Assembly: GCA_031761405.1 (NCBI GenBank)
Contig: JASEVX010000010.1
Coordinates: 11,349,933 to 11,413,932 of the forward strand
DNA: 64,000 nucleotides
Reading direction: 5' to 3'
From: Serripes groenlandicus
Lineage: Eukaryota; Mollusca; Bivalvia; Cardiida; Cardiidae
The notes under the pieces are model-generated. The model was not told where the DNA came from. It made no database searches and was given only the letters and a program-made list of their open reading frames with translations. The position numbers and the translations under genes are program-made. This document shows, one piece after another, positions 23,156-34,472 of this stretch. The number at the start of each line of letters is the position of its first letter. Positions within the stretch are counted from its first letter, which is position 1.

Positions 23156-24950
23156 AGATGGAATAACTAGGGAAGGATAACTGACGAATGAGGACAGAAT
23201 AACAGACGAATGAGGACATTCGTTTTCCGTGGAAGGGAGAGATAGATTCTAGCCGGCCCGTGAAGGTAGAGATATATTTAGGCCAAAGAGCGAAGAAGTG
23301 GACGGATCTAAGAGACATAGATGTAGATTTTCGGTCGACGCTGGATTGTGCAGTATAGAAACAATTGGAATCAGTGAATTACCGTGACAGTGGACTTATG
23401 TATTATAAGAGTGACCGTGGACATATTTTGATGAAAGTGTCATTGGACTTGTATACAACTCGAGGATAACGTTAGACTATAGTTTATTTTCAACTGATTT
23501 GTGAGTACCAAATTTTGTTCTTGAAATATATAGAAAATGCAATGATTCTTTGTATAATATTGAAATTGACCAAATAACTGCCATTTCTTTGATAGCAAGG
23601 CAATTATTTATCCCTCTTATTAGTGAAATACTGGTCTCTAAACAAGAAAGTCTGCAAGTTCTTATTTCAAAGAGTTGGTCAAATAAAATATCATGTAATA
23701 TGTAATACAGGTCAGAGAGCTGTTATAATTGTAAGTGAGAAAGTGACACAATTCACAGAGCACTGCATGCATTATAGCATATAACTTATTGGTGAAGGCA
23801 TCTAATTGACTCTTTTTGAGAGATGACATTTTGTATAACAAATAATTAACAGTCCGGTTGAAATGTTGCTACTGTGAAAGTGTCCAATTTTCAGAAAAGC
23901 TATCAGTATTCTGGTTTATAAGTGGTGGAATTCATTCATAGAATTTACAGTTTACTGCTATTCTCTAGCCATCTCATTATATTACTGTTTTTTCATATTT
24001 TGGTTACAGTTTGAGGGTTCATTCTGTAAAGCAGCAGAAATAGATTGACATTCAAAAAAAGAAACAATTGTTTATTCATCAAGATTAGATTGCTTGTTAT
24101 AGCCATTTTTTGTAAAATGGACTAGCCCACTGGTGATTGATAGATTTTCCCGCCTAGTTTCATGAGTTTGATTGGATATTCATTTCCCTCAATATGACAT
24201 CATATCTCAGGTGACCATTGATTAATGTTATTGATTGGTTTGTATTTAGGTTGACCTTTGACCACTTATTGACATAATTATGACAACCATATTTGGACAG
24301 ATACTATTTATTTTCTTAAACAGGTACAGATAGAATCTATTTATAGATTCCAGGTAGAAAAAAAACCAATATATAGCATAGATGTACAGTAGTGATAGTG
24401 TTTATAGATCAGTACAGTAGTGGTAATGTTTATCAAAACAATAAGGCTTAGCACTAAAAACAAACATTAATCTAGAGAACATGGAGTTGAATTTAATTTA
24501 ATTTCTACTTCACTAATGTAATAAAATACATTGGGAGAAAACAGCTTGGGTTAATTTAGCTTGCACACATTAATGCTCAACATATGTGATCATAGCTACA
24601 AATACGTTCGAGATATTTTTGAGAAATTCAGTAAATTGGATACCACTTTTATGAATTAGAACTGAATGAGAAGATAGGTTTCAGTGCAAAGGGAAAAAAG
24701 GGTTGCAGGGCAAAGGAAAAATAGGTTGTACTTAAATGAAATGTCAGTGCAACAGTGAATTATTTCATAATTAAAGTAGGATATGAAAGTATGTCAAAGA
24801 GGAATTAGGATTTCCAAAATGAAAATTTGAAAGTGAAAGAAAGACACTGAAAATGGGCTAATGAAAGTAGAAATAGAACATTGAAAGGAAAGAAGGACAA
24901 TAACAGAGCAAATAGTGAACAGAATCAGAACCCACGACCCTCAGGTTACA

Positions 24951-25989
24951 TGTATATATATATATATTGATGTTACATAATGTTGTAGTTTGGATAAATT
25001 TATACAAACCTCTTAAAGATACATTTTCATATTCAAATATGTGTGTGCTATATTTGTTTGTTATCGTATGTGTAATTCATGTTAAAAAGAAGCATGTGTA
25101 AATAAAATTAACAGGTGATAAGTGATTGTGTCTATTGTATATATTCCATTACGGAGCCGGTGCAGTTTCCATTATATATGTGTGTGTGTTTGTGCATTTT
25201 CAAAGATTATAATGTGCATTATAAGTACGTTTATATCTTTTTTTCTGAAGAAGCCGTCTCACATATATAGAAGTTAAACTAATTTGAATATGACCCCGTG
25301 CATGCTAAAAGTTACAACTTTGTATTTATGAAAAGTTGAGGTCTAGATTAGCCGTCTCATCATAATTAACACACGTTGATTAAAGCTTCTAACAATTGTG
25401 TGTAAGAGTTATGTGAACAATCTAGATATTCATCGAAATTTGAAGAAGTATAGTTTGTTCTGGATCCTCACTGTTCTCAAAAGCTAACGTGTACCTTTAC
25501 GGACGGACGGGGACATATAGAAACATGACGATTCAACATGAGACATATATGGAAATTGCATATCAGAATCGGCACATATACAGAACTTAAGTTAAAGGCG
25601 TATCCTCTGAATTTTTCCAATGGACAGAATTTTCTTAAATTTTGTCCAGAGCTTCCTTACTCAAAGACTAACTCAAAACAACATTCAAAACAATGGGTCG
25701 CGGTTCTACTTTTTTTGCTATGCACTCTTTTAAAACCCATATATGTGCTCAGTTTAAGGAAATATAACGGAATGTAGAGAAACAACACTATTTCATACCA
25801 GTGAACACAAACACATACATTTATATATCAACATGTTTTTATTTCATATTACAGGAATCAATCATGTGTCAACTTCATCAATATTGACCAATTTTTAAAA
25901 AAATTATATTTTAACACTTTATATTCAATAATTCAAGATGGCCGCCATGATAAAATTTGTATAAAATTGAACACGGGTACAATACAAAA
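24951..25989. other. Intergenic, nothing recognised
   Basis: Starts with a short TATA repeat after the LTR element. No supported gene. The right end grades into the tandem block that follows. Confidence 0.4.
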
Positions 25990-26515
25990 GTTGGAATTTA
26001 AAAAATTGTAGTGGACAGATTTTTTTAATACTTTTCATATGAACACCTTATTATAAGGGTTGTTGAATGAAACATAAAAATCTATAGGTCGCGGTGCTAA
26101 TTACAGAGATATTTCCTATTAAATTATCTCCCTTTATGATTTTTTTTCATAAAATTAGCCCAGGAAAAATACAATTTTGAATTAAATATCTCTTAGGACA
26201 GTATTTTTTTGATAAATTTGTAATATAAATAACTGGTTATAAGGGTTCTTGAATGAAGCTTAAAACAATGGTTGCAGTGCTTACTAGTTGAGTTTTACAT
26301 TGGATTATCTCCCTTTATGATTTGTTGTTAATAATAGCCCAACAAAAAATCATTTAAAAATTAAAGGCTTTTTAGTGGACATATTTTTTCAATATTTCTC
26401 ATATCAATAAACTTGTTAAATGGGTTGTTGAATTAAACAAAACAAAACACTGTTTGCTATGTTCATTCGCTAAATTTCACATTGAATTATCTCCCTTTAA
26501 GAATATTTTTTTTAG
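25990..26515. repeat. Tandem repeat, period about 182 bp, 3 copies
   Basis: ATTATCTCCCTTTA recurs at about 26123, 26304 and 26485. Each copy also has GGGTTGTTGAATGAAAC-like and GTGGACA(T/G)ATTTTTT-like blocks in the same order. Copies are diverged (roughly 70-80 percent by eye). Confidence 0.7.
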
Positions 26516-26617
26516 GAAAAATTACAAATTTGAAAATCTTCTAGTCTATACATATCTTCAATAACTCTCACTGTTTCACATGAATTATGTTGAAATACAC
26601 ACATTCATTTCAACTTA

Positions 26618-26709
26618 TTTTGACGCCTCTGCAGCAGACAGACTTTGAAAACATTGTGACAAAAGAAGAAATTATAGCATTCAATCATTGTATGTGGGAA
26701 AAGGTTAAG
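26618..26709. repeat. piggyBac-type MITE, partial
   Basis: Contains CTCTGCAGCAGACAGACTTT, GAAAACATTGTGACAAAAGA and the right end GTGGGAAAAGGTTAA. The middle is deleted. Confidence 0.65.
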
Positions 26710-26842
26710 CAAATAAACCACTAGTTGCTGTACATATTACCAGGAACAATTTTACTGATGTATTTCACATTGGTTAAATAACAAAAATAAAAAGTACCTC
26801 TTTAGGAAAAGAAGGCAACAGGTCAATACGAAATCCTTAATG

Positions 26843-27049
26843 ACCCCCTTTCCCACATACAAGCCTGCAGCAGAAATTCAGACAAAAAAATGGAAAGTCT
26901 ATGTTAATGAAAGTAGCATAGAAGAAAAGAGTTGAAAACATTGTTGCAAACATATTGCCCACTATGAGCAAGTTATCCCTTTGTGACAACGTGCTTATAA
27001 GTCATCAAGTGCAAATGCCTCAAAATGCTCTGCAAGTGGGAAAGGGGTA
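26843..27049. repeat. piggyBac-type MITE copy
   Basis: Left end CCCTTTCCCACATACAAG with CTGCAGCAGA; internal GTTGAAAACATTGT; right end CTGCAAGTGGGAAAGGGG. Degenerate, and TTAA is not preserved. Confidence 0.65.
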
Positions 27050-27654
27050 TTGCATTTCTGCAAAAAAGAGATTTTGTATAATTTGTTACAAGCATACCTA
27101 AATAAAAGCTGTGTTCAATGAAGTAAAAAAACTATTGGTTTTCTTCATTATAACATACAAATTACATTTAAGATTCTATCAGTGTTGTTAAGTGAAAACA
27201 TAACCCACTAAACTGTCAAACATACAAGGTTACTACAGCAGAAGACTATACAAACATATCTAGACAAAAATATATCTAAGTATAACCTATGATGTGGCAT
27301 CTGATCTTTTTCAAATCAAAAAATCTTATGTCATGCTCTACATTGGTGGTTATCAACTATATTGTGAGGTTATCAGTTCTAGACACAGAGAAAGTATGAA
27401 TTTATCAACCTTTCATTAATTTTCTTTTTTTTAAATATAACTTTTGGGGAGATTAGCTAGATATTACCATTACTCATAATAATAAAGTGAGTGTCTAAAA
27501 CACTGACAAATTGAGTAGACCAAGATAAGAAGACAATATTACTCTAAGCTGGGTATGCACAGTGTACTCTTAAACATTTTTCAGGTCATACTCCTAGTGT
27601 CAACATATTTCAAAATTCAAACATCAACTTTCAACAACAAATAATATGGTTTCT
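27050..27654. other. Intergenic, nothing recognised
   Basis: No supported gene or repeat structure. Confidence 0.35.
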
Positions 27655-27870
27655 GTTTATGATTGGGGTTTCATGCCATTTCAACAGTATTTCGTTTATA
27701 TCCCAGCAACAGTTTGCTTATACATAATACAATTTCATTAGTTAGGCTATGAAAACGTGCCTTGCCTACAGGCAATCTACCATGACCTGCTGTCGGCAAG
27801 AATCAAAACTGCCTTTTTAAAGCAGCATAGCAGCAGTTCTAGTTATTCGCTCATGCGAGCAATCAGAACT
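27655..27870 (-). mobile_element. SINE-like fragment (family 1 tail)
   Basis: Begins with GATTGGGGTTTCATGCCATT and TCAACAGTATTTCG, the reversed SINE tail, and continues with CCCAGC and ACGTGCCTTGCC blocks. No clear tRNA head remains. Confidence 0.5.
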
Positions 27871-28460
27871 GCTGCAGGGCTGTTTCCTTGATGCGGTATT
27901 TTCATTTGTTAACTTTTCATAATAAACACATCAGAGAAATTAATTACATACCAATGCATGACTGATTGTATCATATATCCATTGACCATTTTAAAACATC
28001 AATAACTTTCTACAATAAACAGCAGTCTGGGCATGCATATGTTCTGATCAATCAGATCAAGTTGCACAGAGGTGTAGGTTGGTCTGAATCTATGCTAGTC
28101 ACAAAGACCTTCAGTCTAGTTCTCACAGAATGATACTCAAATATGCTATTGAAACTGTTTCATGTTGTGCATGTAGAAATACAGCAAACAGTGTCTGTAC
28201 ACATATCCATTGGCAAAAAATGAACTCAGATTAATGAAACATGCAGGTTCACAACATAGGAACAAATTACAGTTTTATGTTATTCAAAATGAACATTTCT
28301 CCTGCAAAGTTACTCACAATGTTTATCTGTAGAGCATTACAAGAATGGGTGAATATCATGTAAACAAAAAAATATCTTGGGAAACTTTGTTCAACAAAAA
28401 GTATTATGAGCAAGATGTCAAAGTTCATACATCAACCTTAAAATAAACATACAATAATTA
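27871..28460. other. Intergenic, nothing recognised
   Basis: No supported gene; AT-rich without clear repeats. Confidence 0.35.
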
Positions 28461-28640
28461 TATTTATAATTGAGATTTACACCATTTCAACAGTATAAAT
28501 TTCAGTTATATCCCAGCGCATTTCACTTTACAAATCAGTACTAGCAGGGTCACATAGATACTAGGTTAAGAAAATGTGCCTAGCCCACATGCACTCAACC
28601 ATGATCTGCTGTGAGCGGGTAAAAAGGCGGACACACATAG
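28461..28640 (-). mobile_element. SINE-like fragment
   Basis: Related to 27655-27870: GAGATTTACACCATTTCAAC, TTATATCCCAGCGC, then AATGTGCCTAGCCCACATG and ACCATGATCTGCTGTGAGCG in the same order. Confidence 0.5.
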
Positions 28641-28667
28641 TTTTACCAGATAATAGGCATGTTAACC

Positions 28668-28915
28668 CTTTCCCACATACAACAAATCAACAGCAGACAA
28701 CTTTGATAACATTTGGGTAAAAAACATAGAAAGTCTCTATAAATGTAGGTATGCTTTATACTGAAAACAGTTGAAAACATTGTGACAAAACTAAAAAGAA
28801 GAAATTACTCAATTTGAACAATTTCTCCTTTTATCACAATGTTTAAGTCGACTGCTGCAGAAGCAATTTAGCATAAGAAAACGTCTCAGGTCTGTATGTG
28901 AGTAACAGTGCTCTG
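28668..28915. repeat. piggyBac-type MITE copy
   Basis: TTAACCCTTTCCCACATACA at the left, GCAGACAACTTTGATAACAT, GTTGAAAACATTGTGACAAA, a palindromic core (AATTTGAACAATTTCTCC) and CTGCTGCAGAAGC to the right. The right terminus is eroded. Confidence 0.75.
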
Positions 28916-29149
28916 TGAAAACCACCCTGATCTTACAGCAGACTCATGATAGTCAAACGAAGGGAAACAATTGGAATAGTTTGATAGGCTCTGCTTTCCA
29001 AATGAGTTTGGGACAGTTAGATTTAAAGATCTAGCAAGCGCATATGAATCACACTTATTCTGCATTACAGCCTTACTAAATCACTTTTGAAAATACTTCT
29101 TGACTTGAGTAGTTAAAGAGTTTTTGTCAGTAAATTGTACAACTGGTTT

Positions 29150-29500
29150 CCTTCATGTTTTTCTTGTCTTGTGGTTTATGTCTGACCATCTGTTTACAAA
29201 ATGGGAAACTGTTTCTTGAACTTTCACAATGGTTGATGCATCGTCATCCATAATTACGACATAGACATTCATATACCTATTATCTTTGTCGAGCACAAGA
29301 CAGCGCGCCACACCCGGTTCCAAGGATTTAGAACTATCAAAAGTATCATGCCAGTTTCTTCAACACTGATGGATGGGCATTGATTCACCTTTACTTTCAT
29401 GAAAGCTACATTGTTTATAGTCTTGAGATCTAAGTCAAAATGCAACCCATTTTCCCGACTTGCTCCCCACTATAGTGGCAGCCACTCTATATAGCTCCAT
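29150..29500 (-). pseudogene. Mutator-like transposase domain remnant
   Basis: Minus-strand translation of about 29152-29330 reads LEPGVARCLVLDKDN, then VYVVIMDDDASTIVKVQETV, then WSDINHKTRK before a stop. I recognise the D-D-(A/S)-T-T-I-A-K-V followed by SD-NH-K arrangement of the Mutator-like transposase domain (PF20700 type) frequent in bivalve repeats; the acidic triplet would include a catalytic aspartate. Upstream (to about 29500) further fragments (GSKSGKWVAF, then KTINNVAFMKVKVNQCP in another frame) are interrupted by a stop and a frameshift. Only a relic, on memory-based recognition. Confidence 0.5.
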
Positions 29501-29924
29501 GCGATCCACCCTTCTGTGAACCCATGTCATATTTGAATTGAATATATGGAGTCTTGTCTACAGTACTGAAAAATAAAACAAAGAGGTTGATAAATACCTG
29601 GCTTTGATATAATGTTAACTAAATCATATTGCAATCTACTTAAGACATATAAACACATGTGTAATAATTTATGACTATGATAGAATATTTTGTGTGTATG
29701 TTTTATTTCTAAAGTGTTATTTCATAACCCAAATTGGGGACCCATTCACAATCAAAAGACACCTATTTTTTTCACAAAAGTAGGCCTAAATTTCATAAAA
29801 GCTGACTTTCATCACATTTTACATGTCACTATTTTCGTAATTGAAAGGGCCCTGGTCACAAAACAGCATAAAAAACACACTGATTTCTACAGGCTACATT
29901 GACAATAAGTGAGCTTTGTTTTAA
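29501..29924. other. Intergenic, nothing recognised
   Basis: No supported gene. A 70-codon open frame at 29690 lacks any domain. Confidence 0.35.
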
Positions 29925-30025
29925 TGGGGTATTATGCCGTTTTCAACATTATTTCAGTTATATCAGGGACATAGATAATATCTTATCTATGTCCCTGGTT
30001 ATATCACAGCGACAGTTTACTTATT
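29925..30025 (-). mobile_element. SINE tail fragment with hairpin insertion
   Basis: The reversed SINE tail (ATTATGCCGTTTTCAACATT) is interrupted at 29966-29997 by a 32-base palindromic insert. The insert is flanked by two copies of GTTATATCA (29957-29965 and 29998-30006). Confidence 0.65.
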
Positions 30026-30312
30026 CATGAATCCTTGGTAAAATTCCTTGAAATTTAACTAAAATTTAAATGTGTTCAATTTGATAATACATCAAGATAA
30101 AAATCAGATAAATGACTGTCAGACGAAACCCCCACCGGGCCCACCCCCTTCAATTTTTGTAAACTCAGAAAAATAATAACATCATAGAAAATTATAATTA
30201 AATTTTTAATAGTTAGTAAGTTACCTAAAGTAAAGTTGCCCCTTGCTTGGCTGGTGTCGTTTGGTTGTTTCGACAGTATTCACAGTTCCACATACTATCA
30301 CGAGCCGTAGCC

Positions 30313-30476
30313 ATGTCTGGTTTCAGAAGAAATATTACTTTAGATAGTGTTATTTCACTCAGTCTTCACAAACAGGCTGATCTTCCAAGTAAACGAGTTC
30401 TAGTCTACAATTCTCCTCCCCGGCATGTTTTCCGCTTAGTTTGCGGCGAATCCGATACCGATTATCCATTATCGAT
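30313..30476 (+). CDS. Candidate first coding exon, unknown product
   Basis: An ATG at 30313 in a fair context (GTAGCCATGT) opens 54 codons. The open frame then meets a strong splice donor, GAT|GTAAGT (intron from 30477). The peptide starts MSGFRRNITLDSV and contains NSPPRHVFRLVCGES. The local sequence is richer in CpG than its surroundings, as around a promoter. I do not recognise the family. Downstream exons were not found before the convergent epimerase gene, so the gene could be a truncated copy, or its later exons may lie beyond. Could also be chance. Confidence 0.35.
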
Positions 30477-30880
30477 GTAAGTTTCCGTCAATCTTTTGAA
30501 AAGATTGCGATTGCTTTCGCTTTCTGCACGTTTAAAAGATAACAATCTGCCATTCTTTAGCCTAGCTAGCGCGGACATAATGATTTTACACCGAATTTAC
30601 ACCTTGTTATGCTTGTTGATATCGTGTTCCGGATATTGACAGTTTCACAATTTAATTGAGCGCAATGAGCATTAAAGAGCAAAGCACTAAAATGAATCGG
30701 AATGGACATGCGCAAAAAAGATGCGCAGCAACACACCGTTTTTTTTACAATTTCTCAAATAATTATTTGACCCTCTAAATATATGTTGTGATTCAGTTGT
30801 AAAATAAGGTAAGAATATGCAATAAACTATGTTTTGTTTTTAAAAACGTTGATCCCAAATACAGTTCCTTTTAATAGTTT

Positions 30881-31081
30881 ACCTTTTCCCACATGCAACA
30901 AATATACAACAGACGACTTAATAAACAGTAATGCAAACATATGAAAACTCTCTATGAATAAAGTTAAATAATTTGATATAATTGAAAATATTGTGACAAA
31001 TGAGGACATTAACCATCATGTTTTCAAATGTCTTCTGCTGCAGATGCATTTAAATGCGCCTGAAGTGTGAAAATAGGTTAA
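30881..31081. repeat. piggyBac-type MITE copy
   Basis: Left end TTTACCTTTTCCCACATGCA with CAACAGACGACTTAATAAAC; right part TCTTCTGCTGCAGATGCATT and AAATAGGTTAA. It ends 17 bases beyond the stop of the epimerase gene. Confidence 0.7.
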
Positions 31082-31097
31082 AGTAACCTGCAGTGAA

Positions 31098-32030
31098 TTA
31101 CACGTTTTTGTATTTCCCCAGTTCAGCCGGATTAATATGTGGCAGCACCTTGAGCAGATCACGAATTCCTTCTTCAACAGAAATCGTAGACTGATATCCT
31201 AATATTCTAATCTTGGTGTATGACACTTCGTAATCCCGCTTGTCCTTATCAACACCAGACTCTGATTCTGTTATGATGCAGCCTTCTACAAACTTTTGAA
31301 TGGTCCGGGCAACCTGTGATTTTGTCATATTCATCTTCTCATCACCGACATTGTACGCTTGGCCTTTCATCTTGTCTGCGTTTTCGAGAGCAAAGATGAA
31401 TGCGTTTGCAGCATCTTTAACGTGTAGAAAGGTCCTTCTGAAACTGCCTTCGTATAATTCAAACTTCTTAACGGTAAGTGCTTTGAATGTCAGATCATTG
31501 ATCAGTAGGTCGAGACGCAATCTTGGAGACAGACCGAATACCGTTGCCAAGCGAAGTGCAACACCGTCATGAGCGAGGACGGCGGATTCTCCTTCCGCCT
31601 TACTGCTACCATATAAGGTCAAAGGGCTTATGTCAGTTTCTTCTGAACAAACACCATCAACGGCACCATAACAAGATCCAGTGCTGGCGTACACTAAGAT
31701 CTGTTCGGGTGTTTTGAGTTCTGCAACATTTTTGGTCGCAATAATATTTGTTGCGATCGCTTGTTCAGGGTCTTTGTCACACGCGGGATACCCTACGATA
31801 GCTGCTAGATGAACGATTGCGTCCTTGTTTTGCATTTCCTGTACAAGGTGCTCTCTGTCTCTGACGTCACCGCGGACAATATGTAGATTTGGATGGTGGG
31901 CAAAAGGCAGCAGGGAGTTAATACCCCATTTAAAGATGTCGTAGATTGTGACATGATGGCCTTTTTCGAGTAACATAGGTGTCATCGTCGAACCAAGATA
32001 TCCAGCACCTCCTGTCACTAGAATCTTCAT
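31098..32030 (-). CDS. NAD-dependent sugar epimerase/dehydratase (extended SDR)
   Basis: 310 codons without an intron. N-terminal Rossmann motif [14 protein letters not shown] (TGGxGYxG), acidic end of beta-2 in VTIYDIF, RGDVRD binding the adenine side, HLAAIVG after beta-4, the catalytic YGSSKAEGE (YxxxK) at about residues 140-148, RLATVFG, and [10 protein letters not shown] and YNVGDEK in the C-terminal substrate region. Length and motif order fit extended SDRs acting on nucleotide-activated sugars in the cytosol; the exact sugar cannot be read off. The ATG at 32030 is preferred over an upstream in-frame ATG (32183). The MKILVTGG core begins there, and a good splice acceptor (polypyrimidine then CAG, minus strand, 32053-32051) lies 20 bases upstream, implying a separate 5' UTR exon. 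Resemblance is closer to bacterial LPS-type epimerases than to animal GALE in memory. Confidence 0.88.
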   Translation of the reverse strand: MKILVTGGAGYLGSTMTPMLLEKGHHVTIYDIFKWGINSLLPFAHHPNLHIVRGDVRDREHLVQEMQNKDAIVHLAAIVGYPACDKDPEQAIATNIIATKNVAELKTPEQILVYASTGSCYGAVDGVCSEETDISPLTLYGSSKAEGESAVLAHDGVALRLATVFGLSPRLRLDLLINDLTFKALTVKKFELYEGSFRRTFLHVKDAANAFIFALENADKMKGQAYNVGDEKMNMTKSQVARTIQKFVEGCIITESESGVDKDKRDYEVSYTKIRILGYQSTISVEEGIRDLLKVLPHINPAELGKYKNV

Positions 32031-32050
32031 GATTGGATATACTTCTTGGT

Positions 32051-32066
32051 CTGAAAAAGAACGGAA
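32051..32066 (-). other. Predicted splice acceptor upstream of epimerase
   Basis: On the minus strand the sequence is CCGTTCTTTTTCAG followed by ACC, a good acceptor. It would place the start codon 20 bases into the exon and make the upstream in-frame codons intronic. Confidence 0.5.
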
Positions 32067-32689
32067 TACATTGTGGGTTTTTTCCATTTCATTTGAGCCG
32101 TTAAAAGTGATGTCGGGTCGTTGTTCTTTTATGAACAAAGACGACGGCATTAGAACATCCTCTCCGGAATGTCCAATGTCCATCGTAATTATATTCTCAA
32201 AATGGATTTACAGATGTAAACATGTAACAGACTGTTCACTGTCCATAGTAATTATAATATAAAAAGGGATATTCAGATGTTACTAACGATACGCATATAT
32301 ACGTTCCTGTTTTACTTTTGAGAGAGGAGTTCTTTTAGTAAATATATAAATAAGTACATGAAACATAACACATTTTACATCTATAAAAACTAACGTTTTG
32401 CATAATATGTATACATCAAAATATCTAAACAATTGTTTCGGTACTTTATTAGATCATTAATTTTAAATGAAGTATGCATTGTCCTGTATGTTATAAATTA
32501 AAGATAATATAAATGTAAATGCTTCGAAAATGTTACGGGTGCAATTGTTTAAAAACACTAAAATATGATACATTTGAAAATAAATTTAAGTTTTCAATGT
32601 TTTAAGTTTATGCTTGATTAACCTCGTATTTCTATTAATTTCATCATATATACGATACTAACTCGTTCCTGATTAGACATGCAGCAGAC
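32067..32689. other. Upstream region of epimerase, intron or intergenic
   Basis: No second exon or promoter could be identified. CCATAGTAATTATA-type and CCATCGTAATTATA-type blocks at about 32178 and 32240 form a short local repeat. Confidence 0.4.
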
Positions 32690-34472
32690 GTACATGCTAA
32701 AGTATTATATTTTATATGTCGCACCTGAAGGGTCTACGATATATGATGATAATACCGGTACAAATGGTATCGAAATATTTGAAGATAAATTATTAGAGGT
32801 TGTAAAAAAATATCCAGATTCTAGGTTGTTAATTGCAGGATATCCTAATGCACGATGTGGTGAAATACAGGACATATCTGAAAGTGATAATGTTGATTTC
32901 ATCTTTGACGATGCTGTACTGTATGAAAAGGATGACTTTAATTTGTATAGGTAATCTAAAGATAAAACAAATAATGCATTTGGTTTATCACTCATAGAAT
33001 AATGTAAAAATTATGGTATACATATTATTAATGGTAGATCTCAAAATGACTTACATGGAGAAATTACATGTACGGCAAAAAAAGGGTCTAGTATTGTAGA
33101 TTATTTTATTGCTTCAAGTAAACTGTTCCCTCTTATTTCGTACTTTGAAATTGGTGATAGACCAGAGTCTGTGCATTTTCCATTACAGTGTAGAATAACA
33201 TTACCTGTTAATGTGGAAGTAAAGTCTGTAAATGATGAGTATATTTCTGATAAAACTATTAGAAAATTCAAATGGAAGAATTTTTTCTTCAAGTTTTCAT
33301 GATATGTTAGTTGATATTGAAAGTAATATCAAACATTCTGTGATAGAACTGGAATGAAAATCAATGTAAAAAAGACAAAAGTAATTGTTTTCAGAAATGG
33401 AGGTACACTTAGAAAAACAGAAAGGTGGTATTATAACGATATCTTGCTAGAAACAGTATCTATGTATAAATATATGGGCTTATATATCACGCCAAGATTG
33501 ATCTGGTCATTCGCAAAAACATGTTTAGCATCACAAGCTAAAAAAGCAATTATATCTATGATCAAATTACAAAATAGTGTTGGTTACCTTGAAATGAACG
33601 AATCATTTAAACTATTTGACACCATAGTTAAGCCAATCTTAATTCATGCATCGGAAATATGGAGATATGAATATTCAAAAACAATTGAAACAGTACATGA
33701 ACAATTCTGTAGGAAATATTTAAAACTCCCAACTAATGTAGCTCGCATGTTTGTAAGAGGAGAATGCGGTAGATATCCATTATATGTCGATTTTCACTGT
33801 AATTGCATTAGATATTGGTTAAAATTAGTTAAGATGAATTCATTAAGATATCCATATCAGTGTTATAATATGTTAAGGCAGTTGGATGAAGTTGGACGCA
33901 TTACATGGGCCACACAAGTTAAAAATCTTCTATTCAAATATGGTTTCGGGTATGCATGGTTAAATAACGGCGTTGGTGATGATAAATTGTTTATTCATAT
34001 GTTCAAACAAAGATTAATTGATTGCTCTAAACAGGAATGGGATGAGAGCGTGAACGAGTCTGGAAAGGGTCGTTTCTATAGACATATTATGCCCGAATTG
34101 AAAGCTGCAAAATACTTGTACTATAATTTACCATTCAAGCTCAAAATTTCACTTTCAAGATTTAGATGCTCTGCTCATAACTTAATGGTAGAAACTGGTA
34201 GACATAACAACATACCATATAAACATAGACTATGTCCTATTTGTAATACTCAAATCATAGAAGATGAATATCATTTTGTCATGATATGCCCGTTATACAG
34301 TGACTTAAGAAAGCAATATATTACACAGCTAAATAACTCTACATCCACATATCAATTATGCTATCAGCTTTTTAACAGCGATGAAGCGACAGTCTTAAAA
34401 TTATCAAAGTGTATATACTTCGCAATCAAAATTAGATCGAACAACATTAAAAGGTTAAATGAGCAAGTATAG
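32690..34472 (+). pseudogene. Internally deleted LINE (RT core missing)
   Basis: The first part (about 32705-33240) is endonuclease: VAPEGSTIYDD, LLIAGYPNARCGE (the usual GDFNA motif mutated to GYPNA), GRSQNDLHGE and SSIVDYF, with stop codons near 32952 and 33002. At about 33300-33354 the sequence jumps to the region downstream of the RT catalytic centre (MKINVKKTKVIVF). The fingers, palm and YADD box are deleted. From 33354 to 34472 a single 372-codon frame runs through the thumb/C-terminal region (MGLYIT, GECGRYPL) to HNLMVETGRHNN and the CPIC...H...C knuckle, ending at a stop. It cannot be active. The family is close to the LINE at 6.2-11.1 kb by C-terminal motifs. Confidence 0.88.

Larger units (their letters stand above)
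22339..24950 (+). mobile_element. Probable non-coding LTR retroelement, 3' LTR largely lost
   Basis: The left part behaves as an LTR (22339-23138). A primer-binding-like TGGAGCCCAATAAGC follows 2 bases later (23141). The last bases of the LTR (CCCACGACCCTCAGGTTACA) recur at 24931-24950. The outer flanks are TGTA on both sides (22335-22338 and 24951-24954), matching a 4-bp target duplication. Purine-rich sequence lies just before the right copy (about 24835-24920). The 1.8 kb interior has no gag or pol frame. The right LTR seems reduced to its 3' terminus, so this is a non-autonomous, damaged element. Confidence 0.5.

Noticed and set aside
32031..32183. N-terminal 51-codon extension of the epimerase
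   Set aside because: The Rossmann core begins at the inner ATG, the extension has no targeting-peptide character, and a good splice acceptor lies between the two possible starts.
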